Assembly (NCBI GenBank): GCA_900457075.1
Contig: UGYN01000002.1
Coordinates: forward strand, 5,580,001-5,644,000
DNA length: 64,000 nt
Direction of reading: 5' to 3'
Source: Serratia quinivorans
Lineage (GTDB): Bacteria > Pseudomonadota > Gammaproteobacteria > Enterobacterales > Enterobacteriaceae
Part shown: piece after piece, positions 27,579 through 34,887 of the stretch
How positions within the stretch are numbered: the first letter of the stretch is position 1
Layout: each line of letters begins with the position of its first letter
Program-made: the position numbers and the translations under genes
Notes under the pieces: generated by a model
Seen by the model: the letters and a program-made list of their open reading frames with translations, nothing else
What the model was told of the DNA's origin: nothing
The model's database searches: none

Positions 27579-28343
27579 ATGCGTATACCCTTCCGACTGC
27601 CATTGACGGCAGCGCTGCTGATTGTCGGCCAACAACAGGCGCTTGCCGCCGCCTCGATCCTGATTTGGCCCATTGACCCGGTAATTGAAGATCAACAGCC
27701 TGCTACGGCACTGTGGCTGGAAAACCGCGATACCAAACCCGTCTATATGCAAGTTCGCGTGCTCGGCTGGAAACAAACCGCCGGCAAAGACGATTACAGC
27801 AACCAGAGCGAAGTGATCGCCAGCCCGCCGGTAGCCTCTATTGCCCCAGGCAAACGCCAACTGATCCGGCTGGTTAAGCAAACCCCGCCGCCTGCCGGCC
27901 AGGAGCGTGCCTACCGTATTCTGATTGATGAAGTCCCGGTGAAAGATTCAGGCAACCCATCCGCACCAGATGGCGCACAAATGGGATTGAAATTCCAGAT
28001 GCGCTATTCGGTACCGCTGTTTGTCAGCGGCAAGGGCGTCTGGACCAAGCAGGATTCAGAGAAGCCGCGCGATTATGCCACCGCCAGTCAACCGCAACTC
28101 AGCTACCGGCTGTTGCAGCAAAGCAGCCAGCGCTGGCTGGAAGTACGCAACCAGGGCACGGTGCACGCGCGCATCTCCAAAGTGACGATGCAGGGGAAGA
28201 CGCTCAATGCCGGCCTGATGGGTTACGTATTACCCGGCTCGCAGATGCGCTTTGCCATACCGGCCTCTGGCAGCTTCAGCAGCGGTCAACTGCAAGCCAC
28301 GGTCAACGACAATAAACAGCCAATAACCCTGCCTGCTTACTGA
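27579..28343 (+). CDS. csuC: Csu-type periplasmic pilus chaperone
   Basis: 254-residue archaic chaperone with a signal peptide (cleavage near QALAA) and two Ig-like domains. The subunit-binding G1-strand region and basic anchor are visible in SILIWPIDPVIEDQQPATALWLENRDT and APGKRQLIRLVKQT. It caps the SCPU subunits in the periplasm and brings them to the CsuD usher. Gap of 23 nt after the last pilin gene. Confidence 0.9.
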   Translation: MRIPFRLPLTAALLIVGQQQALAAASILIWPIDPVIEDQQPATALWLENRDTKPVYMQVRVLGWKQTAGKDDYSNQSEVIASPPVASIAPGKRQLIRLVKQTPPPAGQERAYRILIDEVPVKDSGNPSAPDGAQMGLKFQMRYSVPLFVSGKGVWTKQDSEKPRDYATASQPQLSYRLLQQSSQRWLEVRNQGTVHARISKVTMQGKTLNAGLMGYVLPGSQMRFAIPASGSFSSGQLQATVNDNKQPITLPAY

Positions 28344-28350
28344 GTGTCAG

Positions 28351-30843
28351 GTGCCGTTAACCAGGATAGCGTCACCCAGGCGTAACGGGTTCGGGCTCAA
28401 ACCGTTAGCCTTCGCCGTACTCTGCGCAGTGGCCACACCGTGGTCACCGTACGCCTGCGCCGATGATTTACCGCCCCCGCCCAGCGCCATCAGCATGCCG
28501 GACACCACTTTGTATCTGGAGCCGGTGGTCAATGGGCGTCAAACCGGAAAAGTGGTACCGGTCAACTACCGAGGCGGCCACTATTACCTTACGCCGCAGC
28601 AGTTGCTCGATGCAGGCCTGCCAGTGGCGGATAAACAGGCGAAAGAAATTGCGGTCGACCAATTGGAGAAAGTAGACGTCACCTACAGCGGCGATACTCA
28701 GCAGTTGATGATCAACGTCCCCAACGACTGGTTACCCAATCAGAAATTCAACGCTCAAAACCCGCTGGATCGCCTGCCGGCACAAAGCAGCCTCGGTCTG
28801 CTGTTCAATTATGATATTTATGCCAGCCAAAGCAGCGCCAACGGCCAGCCGGGCTATCTTTCCGCCTGGAGTGAACAGCGGCTGTTCGACGGCTTTGGCG
28901 TGGTGTCCAACACCGGTATTTTCCGCGGCAGCTTTAACGACGGTGCCAACAACAGTGACCAGGGCAACCGCTATATCCGCTACGACAGCCAGTGGCGCTA
29001 TAACGATGATGAACGCCTGCTCAGCTATACCGCCGGCGATCTGGCCACCGGCGCTCTGACCTGGAGCAGCTCGGTGCGTATCGGCGGCGTCCAGCTGGCA
29101 CGTAACTTTGCCTCGCGCCCGGATCTGATCACCTATCCGCTGCCGCAGTTTTCCGGCCAGGCGGCGTTGCCCAGCAGCGTCGATCTGTATATCAACAGCT
29201 ATAAAAACAGCAGCACCAGCGTTAACCCTGGCCCTTTCACCCTCAATACCGTGCCTTACATTAACGGCGCCGGGCAGGCCACGGTGGTGACTACCGACGC
29301 GCTGGGCCGCCAGGTCAGTACCGTGGTGCCGTTTTATGTCGCCAGTAATCTGTTGCAGGCCGGCATGAGCGATTTCAGCCTGTCCAGCGGCGCGTTACGG
29401 CGCAATTATGGCATTAATTCAGCCGATTATGGACAGTGGGTGTCCAGCGGCAGCGGGCGTTACGGTGTCACTGACTGGTTAACCCTGGAAGGTCGAGCCG
29501 AAGGAGCCGCAGAGTTGGCGGTGGGCGGCGCAGGGGCCAATATTCGTGTTGGCCAGTGGGGGGTGTTCAATGCCTCTTACAGCTACAGTCAGGCCGGCGA
29601 AAATGCCTTTAATGATTATCAACCTTCGCAGCAGCGCAACTACTACGATCCGCTGACCGGTCAACCCATCACTCAGCCCGATCCGCAGCCGGTCTATCAG
29701 TACAGCACCAACCATGGCGATCAGAGCAGCATCGGCTACACCTACAGCAATCGCTATTATAGCCTGAATGCCCAGCGCATCCTGCGCAGTGCGGGTTTTG
29801 GCGATATTTCGGTGTATAAAAGTGACTATCGCCTGAGCCGCCGTACCGATCAACTGACCGGCAGTATTGGTCTGAACCGATTCGGTAGCATCGGGGCCGG
29901 CTATTTCGATGTACGCGATGCCATTAGCCTGCGCACTCGCCTGGTTAACTTCTCTTACAGCATTTCGCTGTGGCGCAATACCAGCCTGTATGCGTCAGTG
30001 AACCGCGAAATCGGCAGTAGCGGCTACAGCGCCCAGCTGCAACTGTCTATCCCCTTCGACAGTTGGGGTACCGCCAGCGTCAGCGCCTCTCGTGACAATG
30101 AAAACCGCTGGAACCAACGCGTCAGCTACAGCCGCGCCGCGCCGACCGACGGCGGTTTGGGCTGGAACCTGGCCTATGCCGATGGGCAAAGCAGCGAAAG
30201 CTACACCCAGGCCGATATCACCTGGCGCACCCGCCTGCTCGAAGCCCGCGGCGGGATGTACGGCAACAGCGATGATTACACCCGCTGGGGCGAAGTGAGT
30301 GGTTCGCTGGTGGCGATGCAAGGCGATCTGTACGCCACCAACACCATCAACGATGCTTTTGCATTGATCTCCACCGACGGCTATCCGGACATTCCGGTAC
30401 GCTATGAAAATCAGTTAATCGGCGTGACCAACGCCAAAGGCTATCTGCTGGTGCCGACCGTCACCTCCTATTACCACGCCAAATTCCAAATCGATCCGCT
30501 CAATCTGCCGGCGGACGTGGCGGTTCCCAGCGTGGAGAAAACCGTGGCGATCCGCGATCACAGCGGCTTCCTGGTCGATTTCCCTGTCCAGCAAATCTCC
30601 GCCGCCGACATCAAACTGGTCGACGCCCAGGGGAAACCGCTGGCCAACGGCAGCGAAGTCGCGGTTATCGGTAGCAAGCAGCAAAGCTACGTCGGTTGGG
30701 ATGGCATGGTTTATGTGGATCCGGTGCAACGGCAAAACCGCCTGAGCGTCATTCCGGCCGACGGCAGCGCCCCCTGTCAGGCGCAATTTAGCCTGACCAA
30801 AACCCAGGGGATCCAAAGCATCGGCCCCATTGTTTGCCAGTAA
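28351..30843 (+). CDS. csuD: Csu-type outer-membrane usher
   Basis: 830-residue fimbrial usher, the 24-strand beta-barrel pore and assembly platform. From the GTG at 28351 there is a signal peptide (LKPLAFAVLCAVATPWSPYACA). The N-terminal domain follows (TTLYLEPVVNGRQTGKVVPV), then the barrel with repeated aromatic strands, and C-terminal domains ending QSIGPIVCQ with a Cys pair (CQAQF...VCQ). The GTG start is read 7 nt after the chaperone stop; no better ATG exists nearby that keeps the signal peptide. Confidence 0.9.
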   Translation: MPLTRIASPRRNGFGLKPLAFAVLCAVATPWSPYACADDLPPPPSAISMPDTTLYLEPVVNGRQTGKVVPVNYRGGHYYLTPQQLLDAGLPVADKQAKEIAVDQLEKVDVTYSGDTQQLMINVPNDWLPNQKFNAQNPLDRLPAQSSLGLLFNYDIYASQSSANGQPGYLSAWSEQRLFDGFGVVSNTGIFRGSFNDGANNSDQGNRYIRYDSQWRYNDDERLLSYTAGDLATGALTWSSSVRIGGVQLARNFASRPDLITYPLPQFSGQAALPSSVDLYINSYKNSSTSVNPGPFTLNTVPYINGAGQATVVTTDALGRQVSTVVPFYVASNLLQAGMSDFSLSSGALRRNYGINSADYGQWVSSGSGRYGVTDWLTLEGRAEGAAELAVGGAGANIRVGQWGVFNASYSYSQAGENAFNDYQPSQQRNYYDPLTGQPITQPDPQPVYQYSTNHGDQSSIGYTYSNRYYSLNAQRILRSAGFGDISVYKSDYRLSRRTDQLTGSIGLNRFGSIGAGYFDVRDAISLRTRLVNFSYSISLWRNTSLYASVNREIGSSGYSAQLQLSIPFDSWGTASVSASRDNENRWNQRVSYSRAAPTDGGLGWNLAYADGQSSESYTQADITWRTRLLEARGGMYGNSDDYTRWGEVSGSLVAMQGDLYATNTINDAFALISTDGYPDIPVRYENQLIGVTNAKGYLLVPTVTSYYHAKFQIDPLNLPADVAVPSVEKTVAIRDHSGFLVDFPVQQISAADIKLVDAQGKPLANGSEVAVIGSKQQSYVGWDGMVYVDPVQRQNRLSVIPADGSAPCQAQFSLTKTQGIQSIGPIVCQ

Positions 30844-30861
30844 TTCATGATGGAGAAAAAT

Positions 30862-31794
30862 ATGATTAGTGGATCCAAAGCGTTATTACTGGCGCTGCTG
30901 CTGCTCATCGGCCGACAGGCGCTGGCCGACTGCACCACCGCCAACGGCAGCGTCACCTTGCCAGGCAGCAGTACTTTCGCGGTTTACAATGGCTCGCTCA
31001 GCGCGCAGGGCACTGCCGGACTCAACTGCAGCGGCCTTGGCCTGTCATTGCTGACGCAAAATACCGTGACGGTAAAAATTAACTCCACCACGCACAATAT
31101 GGCGCTGGCCAATGCCGACGGTTCCGGCGATACCATTCCCTATCTGATTTACCCCGATGCGAATTACCAATATCCCTATAGCGTCGGGCAAACCATCGAT
31201 TACAGTTCATTGAACCTGCTGACGCTGATCCTTATCTCCCCAAACGTCAACTTTCCGCTGTATATCAAGACCACCGCCGGGGCTAACGTCCGTTCCGGCA
31301 CCTATACCGATACCGTCAATCTGGTCTGGAACTACCATATTTGCGGCCTGGGTCTGATTGGGTTGTGTATTTGGTGGGATGGCACCAATAAGCCCAGTAC
31401 CGTAACCATTAGCCTGACGCTCACCAAAGACTGCCTGTTTGGCACCGCGCAAAACGTCAACTTTGGCAGCATGGCGCTGGTCGGGCAGTTTAACCCGGTG
31501 AACCAGAGCATCACCCTCACCTGTACCAAAACCGAGGGCTACAACACCTACTTTACCGACGGCAATAACCCGGTGACCGGCTGGCGACGCATGAAAAGCG
31601 GCACCAGCAACTATATGCAATACCAAATTTACCTGCCCAACAGCACCACGGTATGGAACAGCACCAACAAGCAAGCCGGGGCAGGTACCGGCTTGGCACA
31701 AAGCATTCCTTACCTGGCGCGAATCAACCCGGCGCAAACCGAAGTACCGGTAGGAACCTATCAGGACAACATCAGTTTTGTGGTGGAGTATTAA
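30862..31794 (+). CDS. csuE: Csu-type tip adhesin, two SCPU domains
   Basis: 310-residue protein: signal peptide ending RQALA, an N-terminal tip domain, and a C-terminal SCPU pilin domain (SLTLTKDCLFGTAQNVNFG ... YQDNISFVVEY). The tip domain carries strongly hydrophobic loops (LLTLILISPNVNF and ICGLGLIGLCIWWDG, the latter with two Cys). That fits the hydrophobic fingers known to let Acinetobacter CsuE bind plastics and abiotic surfaces. ATG 30862 is preferred because GGAG lies five nt upstream; ATGs at 30847 and 30850 are in frame too. Confidence 0.88.
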   Translation: MISGSKALLLALLLLIGRQALADCTTANGSVTLPGSSTFAVYNGSLSAQGTAGLNCSGLGLSLLTQNTVTVKINSTTHNMALANADGSGDTIPYLIYPDANYQYPYSVGQTIDYSSLNLLTLILISPNVNFPLYIKTTAGANVRSGTYTDTVNLVWNYHICGLGLIGLCIWWDGTNKPSTVTISLTLTKDCLFGTAQNVNFGSMALVGQFNPVNQSITLTCTKTEGYNTYFTDGNNPVTGWRRMKSGTSNYMQYQIYLPNSTTVWNSTNKQAGAGTGLAQSIPYLARINPAQTEVPVGTYQDNISFVVEY

Positions 31795-31931
31795 GCCCGG
31801 CCGCTAGCCACGGATTGCCAATGTTGCCAGCTTGTATTTTTTATGTGGCATTTTTTGCTCATTTGACTATGCTGATGATGACGGCCTCAACTGGTCACAC
31901 CTCATACCAGCAGATCAAGCAAGGAGTTCCA

Positions 31932-32171
31932 ATGGGCAAAACCGTGGTAAAAATAGGCAGTTTCGAGGTCGACGATGCGCATTTGTCCTCCTCGCCCGAG
32001 CAGGCCAGTACGCTGGCGATCCCTTGCAAGTCGGATCCCGATCTGTGCATGCAGTTGGACGGTTGGGATGAGCACACCAGCATCCCGGCGATACTCGATG
32101 GCAAGCAATCGCTGCTGTATAAGCAACATTACGATCGGCAAAGCGATGCCTGGGTGATGCGATTGGAATGA
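31932..32171 (+). CDS. yebV: YebV family protein
   Basis: 79-residue conserved enteric protein with the YebV core LAIPCKSDPDLCMQLDGWD and the end SDAWVMRLE. The start follows AAGGAG. No function is established; in E. coli yebV lies near rsmF too, so here the pilus operon appears inserted between rsmF and yebV. Confidence 0.88.
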   Translation: MGKTVVKIGSFEVDDAHLSSSPEQASTLAIPCKSDPDLCMQLDGWDEHTSIPAILDGKQSLLYKQHYDRQSDAWVMRLE

Positions 32172-32188
32172 ACGATGACAAACTGAAG

Positions 32189-32229
32189 AACGCGCGGTGT
32201 CCCCACAGGAGCACGGCGCGTTTTATTTT
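32189..32229 (+). terminator. Terminator after yebV
   Basis: AACGCGCGGTG pairs with CACGGCGCGTT except for one position, followed by TTATTTTA. Located 18 nt after the yebV stop. Confidence 0.7.
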
Positions 32230-32830
32230 ATCTGATGGCAATACCACGGCCGGCGAAGAAACGACCAAAATGGCTCAGCGGCAAAGTCACCTGTTGGCGC
32301 GTAGCCGGGCTGTCACCGGAAGGATTATGGAAGGTCACACCATTGCCCTCAACCGCGGTAACCAATACCAGATGGCCGCCCCGCTGCGGTGGCGTCTGTT
32401 CGGGCCGGCGAATGCCGGGATGTACCGAAGCGATAAAATAACGCCGCTGCGCCAGTAACTGCGGCAACGTTTCTACCTCAACACCGACCTGCACCTCGGC
32501 CTCCAGCGCAAACTGCTCACGCACATAGTCGACAAATGGCGCGTAAATCAGCCCTTTGATACGTTCACCTTCCCGCACGTAAGCACCGTACGGCAAACTG
32601 CGGCGTGCCAGTTCCAGCAGTGGTGGCGCATCCCCGTCGCGATGGGTCAGCACCATTTTCAGGCAGGCCATGCCACAGACGTGATTGGCCCACTCGATAT
32701 ACTCCGCCCGATCGCGTGCGCCACTGAGCGCCCAGTTGGCATCATCGGCCAGCGTCGCTCGACCGGCAATCAGCGCCGCCGCCAGTTCGGGCGTCGCCCA
32801 TTGACAGACGTAAGGGACCGAGGAGCTCAA
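32228..32830 (-). CDS. C39-like cysteine peptidase family protein
   Basis: 200-residue cytosolic-looking protein. The N-terminal EWANHVCGMACLKMVL holds a Cys in the position of the catalytic Cys of C39-type papain-fold enzymes, and GGHLVLVTAVEGNGVTFHNPSG holds the His and the Asn/Asp-like residue. No signal peptide or transporter domain is present, so this is not a bacteriocin exporter; it resembles the stand-alone peptidase C39-like group. It follows the ASCH gene by one nt, suggesting co-translation. Substrate unknown. Confidence 0.65.
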   Translation of the reverse strand: MSSSVPYVCQWATPELAAALIAGRATLADDANWALSGARDRAEYIEWANHVCGMACLKMVLTHRDGDAPPLLELARRSLPYGAYVREGERIKGLIYAPFVDYVREQFALEAEVQVGVEVETLPQLLAQRRYFIASVHPGIRRPEQTPPQRGGHLVLVTAVEGNGVTFHNPSGDSPATRQQVTLPLSHFGRFFAGRGIAIR

Positions 32831-32831
32831 A

Positions 32832-33230
32832 TCAGAAAGTCTCGGCCACTTTGAAATTCATCAGCACCAGCGTCATATCCGGTGAGAACAGCTCATATTC
32901 TTCGAAGAAGCTTTGCAGCTCTTTGCGCCAGTAGGCCAGGGAACGGTCACCCTCACCTTCAGCAAAAGCATGGGCTTCATCAACCTGATCGTAGGTTTTC
33001 ATTTCGACCGACGTCAGCTCTACCGCACACACCGGGTTGCCTTTACCATCAACCACCACAAACACATCACCGGCCAGCGGGATGCCTTCGCCGTCAAGAT
33101 TGGCGCAGGTGGCCGTCTTGGTACCGTTGAGGATCAGTTTGACTACCTCATCGGCTTGTTGCTCGGTGTTGCCAAACGCCCAACGTTCGGTGTTTTCGTA
33201 TTTCTTCGGAATTTCGTTCGCCATTGCCAT
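32832..33230 (-). CDS. ASCH domain protein
   Basis: 132-residue stand-alone ASCH domain. The typical features are present: WAFGNTEQQADEVVKLILNGTKTATCA, then VVVDGKGNPVCAVELTSVEMKTYDQV and the closing LFSPDMTLVLMNFKV. ASCH folds resemble PUA domains and bind or cleave RNA in some studied members; the role here is unknown. It is the first gene of a two-gene minus-strand unit with the C39-like protein. Confidence 0.8.
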   Translation of the reverse strand: MAMANEIPKKYENTERWAFGNTEQQADEVVKLILNGTKTATCANLDGEGIPLAGDVFVVVDGKGNPVCAVELTSVEMKTYDQVDEAHAFAEGEGDRSLAYWRKELQSFFEEYELFSPDMTLVLMNFKVAETF

Positions 33231-33423
33231 ACCTTATTGAATGAATCATTGTGCAGACAGAATAGTACAACGTATTCCCCGCTGCCTGCACCTGCCGAAT
33301 TCACCCTCAATCTTCTAATCCCGCAGCTTTACAGGCTATTTACGGTAAATCCCTGTGCCTATGTCGGGACAACAGGCATACTGTGAACGCAATTTACTCC
33401 ATGGCTATCAGCCCGGCGGCAAA

Positions 33424-33531
33424 ATGAAGCATGACGACCAAAATTCCGATGACACCTTCAGCGCCTTATTAAAGGTGCTGGCAGTGGTGGTGATTGCTAT
33501 CTTTATTATCGCCGTCTGGTATTTCATCTGA
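33424..33531 (+). CDS. Putative small membrane protein (35 aa)
   Basis: Short open frame beginning MKHDDQNSDDTFSALLKV and ending in a hydrophobic helix VVVIAIFIIAVWYFI. Charged N-terminus (cytosolic) plus one C-terminal transmembrane segment. Weak ribosome site. It is the first of three small, single-helix ORFs in a row on the plus strand, with gaps of 21 and 18 nt. I know no family for it. Confidence 0.45.
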   Translation: MKHDDQNSDDTFSALLKVLAVVVIAIFIIAVWYFI

Positions 33532-33552
33532 TCGGCAAAACAGGAGGTCACA

Positions 33553-33660
33553 TTGGCAACCAAACGCATGCGTACCAAGCACTGGAAGATGTTTTTGATA
33601 CTGTTGCTGATCTGTCTCGCCCTGCTGTTATTGCGCTGGGCGGCGATAGTCTTCGGCTAA
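33553..33660 (+). CDS. Putative small membrane protein (35 aa, TTG start)
   Basis: TTG start with a near-perfect AGGAGG five nt upstream. Basic N-terminus (ATKRMRTKHWK) followed by one helix, MFLILLLICLALLLLRWAAIVFG, in two overlapping hydrophobic stretches. Positive-inside layout. The strong ribosome site makes translation credible although the start codon is unusual; an ATG at codon 6 is the alternative. Confidence 0.5.
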   Translation: MATKRMRTKHWKMFLILLLICLALLLLRWAAIVFG

Positions 33661-33678
33661 TGGCAGGGAGCAAAACAG

Positions 33679-33816
33679 ATGGCAAAACGAAACGGCAACG
33701 GGGTACAGATCGCCTTACTGCTACTGGCGCTGGTGATTTTGGTCTGCGGTATTTTAATGATCACCACTGAGCTGGGTCATCAGGTACTCGAAGAGATCGA
33801 AGATATTCTCGAATAA
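33679..33816 (+). CDS. Putative small membrane protein (45 aa)
   Basis: CAGGGAG lies eight nt before the ATG. Basic N-terminus MAKRNGNG, one helix (VQIALLLLALVILVCGILMI), and an acidic tail LEEIEDILE. Third of the three tandem micro-ORFs; a shared transcript is inferred from spacing and strand. Confidence 0.5.
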   Translation: MAKRNGNGVQIALLLLALVILVCGILMITTELGHQVLEEIEDILE

Positions 33817-33849
33817 CACCAGTCCGGCCGGATACTGGCTCACATCACC

Positions 33850-34014
33850 TTATCCTCGTTCCGCGGGTTGCTTGGTTTCCGGCTCCAACAGCTCGCGCAA
33901 ATAGGCAATCCGCGCCTCTCCTTGCGGTAACCACAGACGACACAGCCACTGTGGCACTTCTGCCGGCTGGCTCCGGCGATGGTACTCAGCCAGTTGTTCA
34001 ATCAGTTTCATCAT
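33850..34014 (-). CDS. Small hypothetical protein (54 aa)
   Basis: Open frame MMKLIEQLAEYHRRSQPAEV ... ELLEPETKQPAERG with an excellent GGAGG Shine-Dalgarno four nt before the tandem ATG codons. Looks like a soluble, mostly helical protein; contains WLCRLWLPQGEARI. It converges on the three micro-ORFs. No family recognised. Confidence 0.55.
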   Translation of the reverse strand: MMKLIEQLAEYHRRSQPAEVPQWLCRLWLPQGEARIAYLRELLEPETKQPAERG

Positions 34015-34179
34015 TCACCCTCCACAGTTTCGACACTGTCAGTATTGGGTGAAAAAACCAGAAGAAATACTGATGGCTTATCTTTTATGCTTCCTGATTT
34101 AATATTGTGCGATCGGTACGGTGGCGAACCCCAGGCTCAACTGCTACATTGACCAAAAATCACCCAGCCGAGGTAAACG

Positions 34180-34389
34180 ATGATGTTCTCGGAGCAGGAG
34201 ATAAAACCCGTGTGGGACGAAGTGGCGCGCTTGATCGGCGACAGCGTGATGCAGTTACGCCATCGTGGCGAGGTTTTATCGGTAGAAACGTTGGCGAAAC
34301 ATCTGGCGCAGCAACTGGCCGATAGTCACGATATTGAACGCCGGATCCTGATTGGTACCGCGATCAACATGCTGAAAGATGGAAAATGA
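34180..34389 (+). CDS. Small helical protein, possibly YmgB/AriR-like
   Basis: 69-residue all-alpha protein starting at tandem ATGs after CGAGGTAAACG. The segment LSVETLAKHLAQQLADSHDIERRILIGTAINML (given here only by its ends: LSVETLAK and AINML) resembles the helical pattern of the enteric YmgB/AriR/YcgZ connector family, but I cannot confirm this without a profile search. It is followed by a strong hairpin. Confidence 0.45.
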   Translation: MMFSEQEIKPVWDEVARLIGDSVMQLRHRGEVLSVETLAKHLAQQLADSHDIERRILIGTAINMLKDGK

Positions 34390-34416
34390 ATCGCCAACCG
34401 AAAAGGTTGGCGATTC
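34388..34416. terminator. Hairpin after the 69-aa gene
   Basis: Perfect 12-bp stem GAATCGCCAACC / GGTTGGCGATTC with a five-base A-rich loop. No T-run follows on the plus strand, so termination may be inefficient; the stem overlaps the stop codon. Confidence 0.55.
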
Positions 34417-34539
34417 TGCAGAAGCCCGAGGTATGCAAGCCCGGCCTTCTGTGCGCAATTATGTCAGGCTAACATGACGGAATTAATAGGAATTGTCGGG
34501 TTTTTCCTCAAAATACCGAATTTTTATTGCCATCTGGCC

Positions 34540-34809
34540 TCAAGCCAGCACGAAATCACTGGTTTCCAGCGGCTGCCCCACCACTTTCACCAGAAAATCG
34601 CTAGCGTCAAACCCACCGCCCAGATTGATGGCTAAATCGCTGACGTGCGCCTGCGCGTCGTAGCTCAGCATTGCCTCACCCGCCTTGCCGCTGAACTGGC
34701 TGACAAATTCGATGCCGTTGCCGCTGCCGGTATTAAACAGCGACAGATCAATTTCATCCTCATACAGAATTATCTGATAAAAAATAATCTCGTCAATTCT
34801 GATTCCATT
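34540..34809 (-). pseudogene. C-terminal remnant of a serralysin-type metalloprotease
   Basis: An open frame without any start codon encodes IDLSLFNTGSGNGIEFV, then FSGKAGEAMLSYDAQAHVSD, LAINLGGGFDASDFLVKVVGQ and the end SDFVLA. This is the C-terminal beta-roll end and type I secretion signal of serralysin (PrtS/PrtA) proteases, whose ends typically read DFLVKIVGQ and DFIV. The zinc-protease domain and the RTX repeats are absent: upstream of the fragment lie a stop, then the terminator of the next gene. About 80 codons remain, a relic of a deleted exoprotease gene. Confidence 0.75.
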
Positions 34810-34840
34810 TCAATGCTTATTATTAATCGATGACACAAAT

Positions 34841-34867
34841 AAAAAAACCGGGGCAATCCACCCCGGT
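34841..34867 (-). terminator. Terminator of the 2-HCT transporter gene
   Basis: Read leftward: ACCGGGG stem, seven-base loop, CCCCGGT, then seven T. Located 20 nt past the stop. Confidence 0.9.
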
Positions 34868-34887
34868 ATCCATAATTCAGTCTGGAC

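Noticed and set aside
34039..34073. TCAGTATT / AATACTGA inverted repeat
   Set aside because: Eight-base arms with a 19-nt spacer are within chance expectation and no regulator fits.
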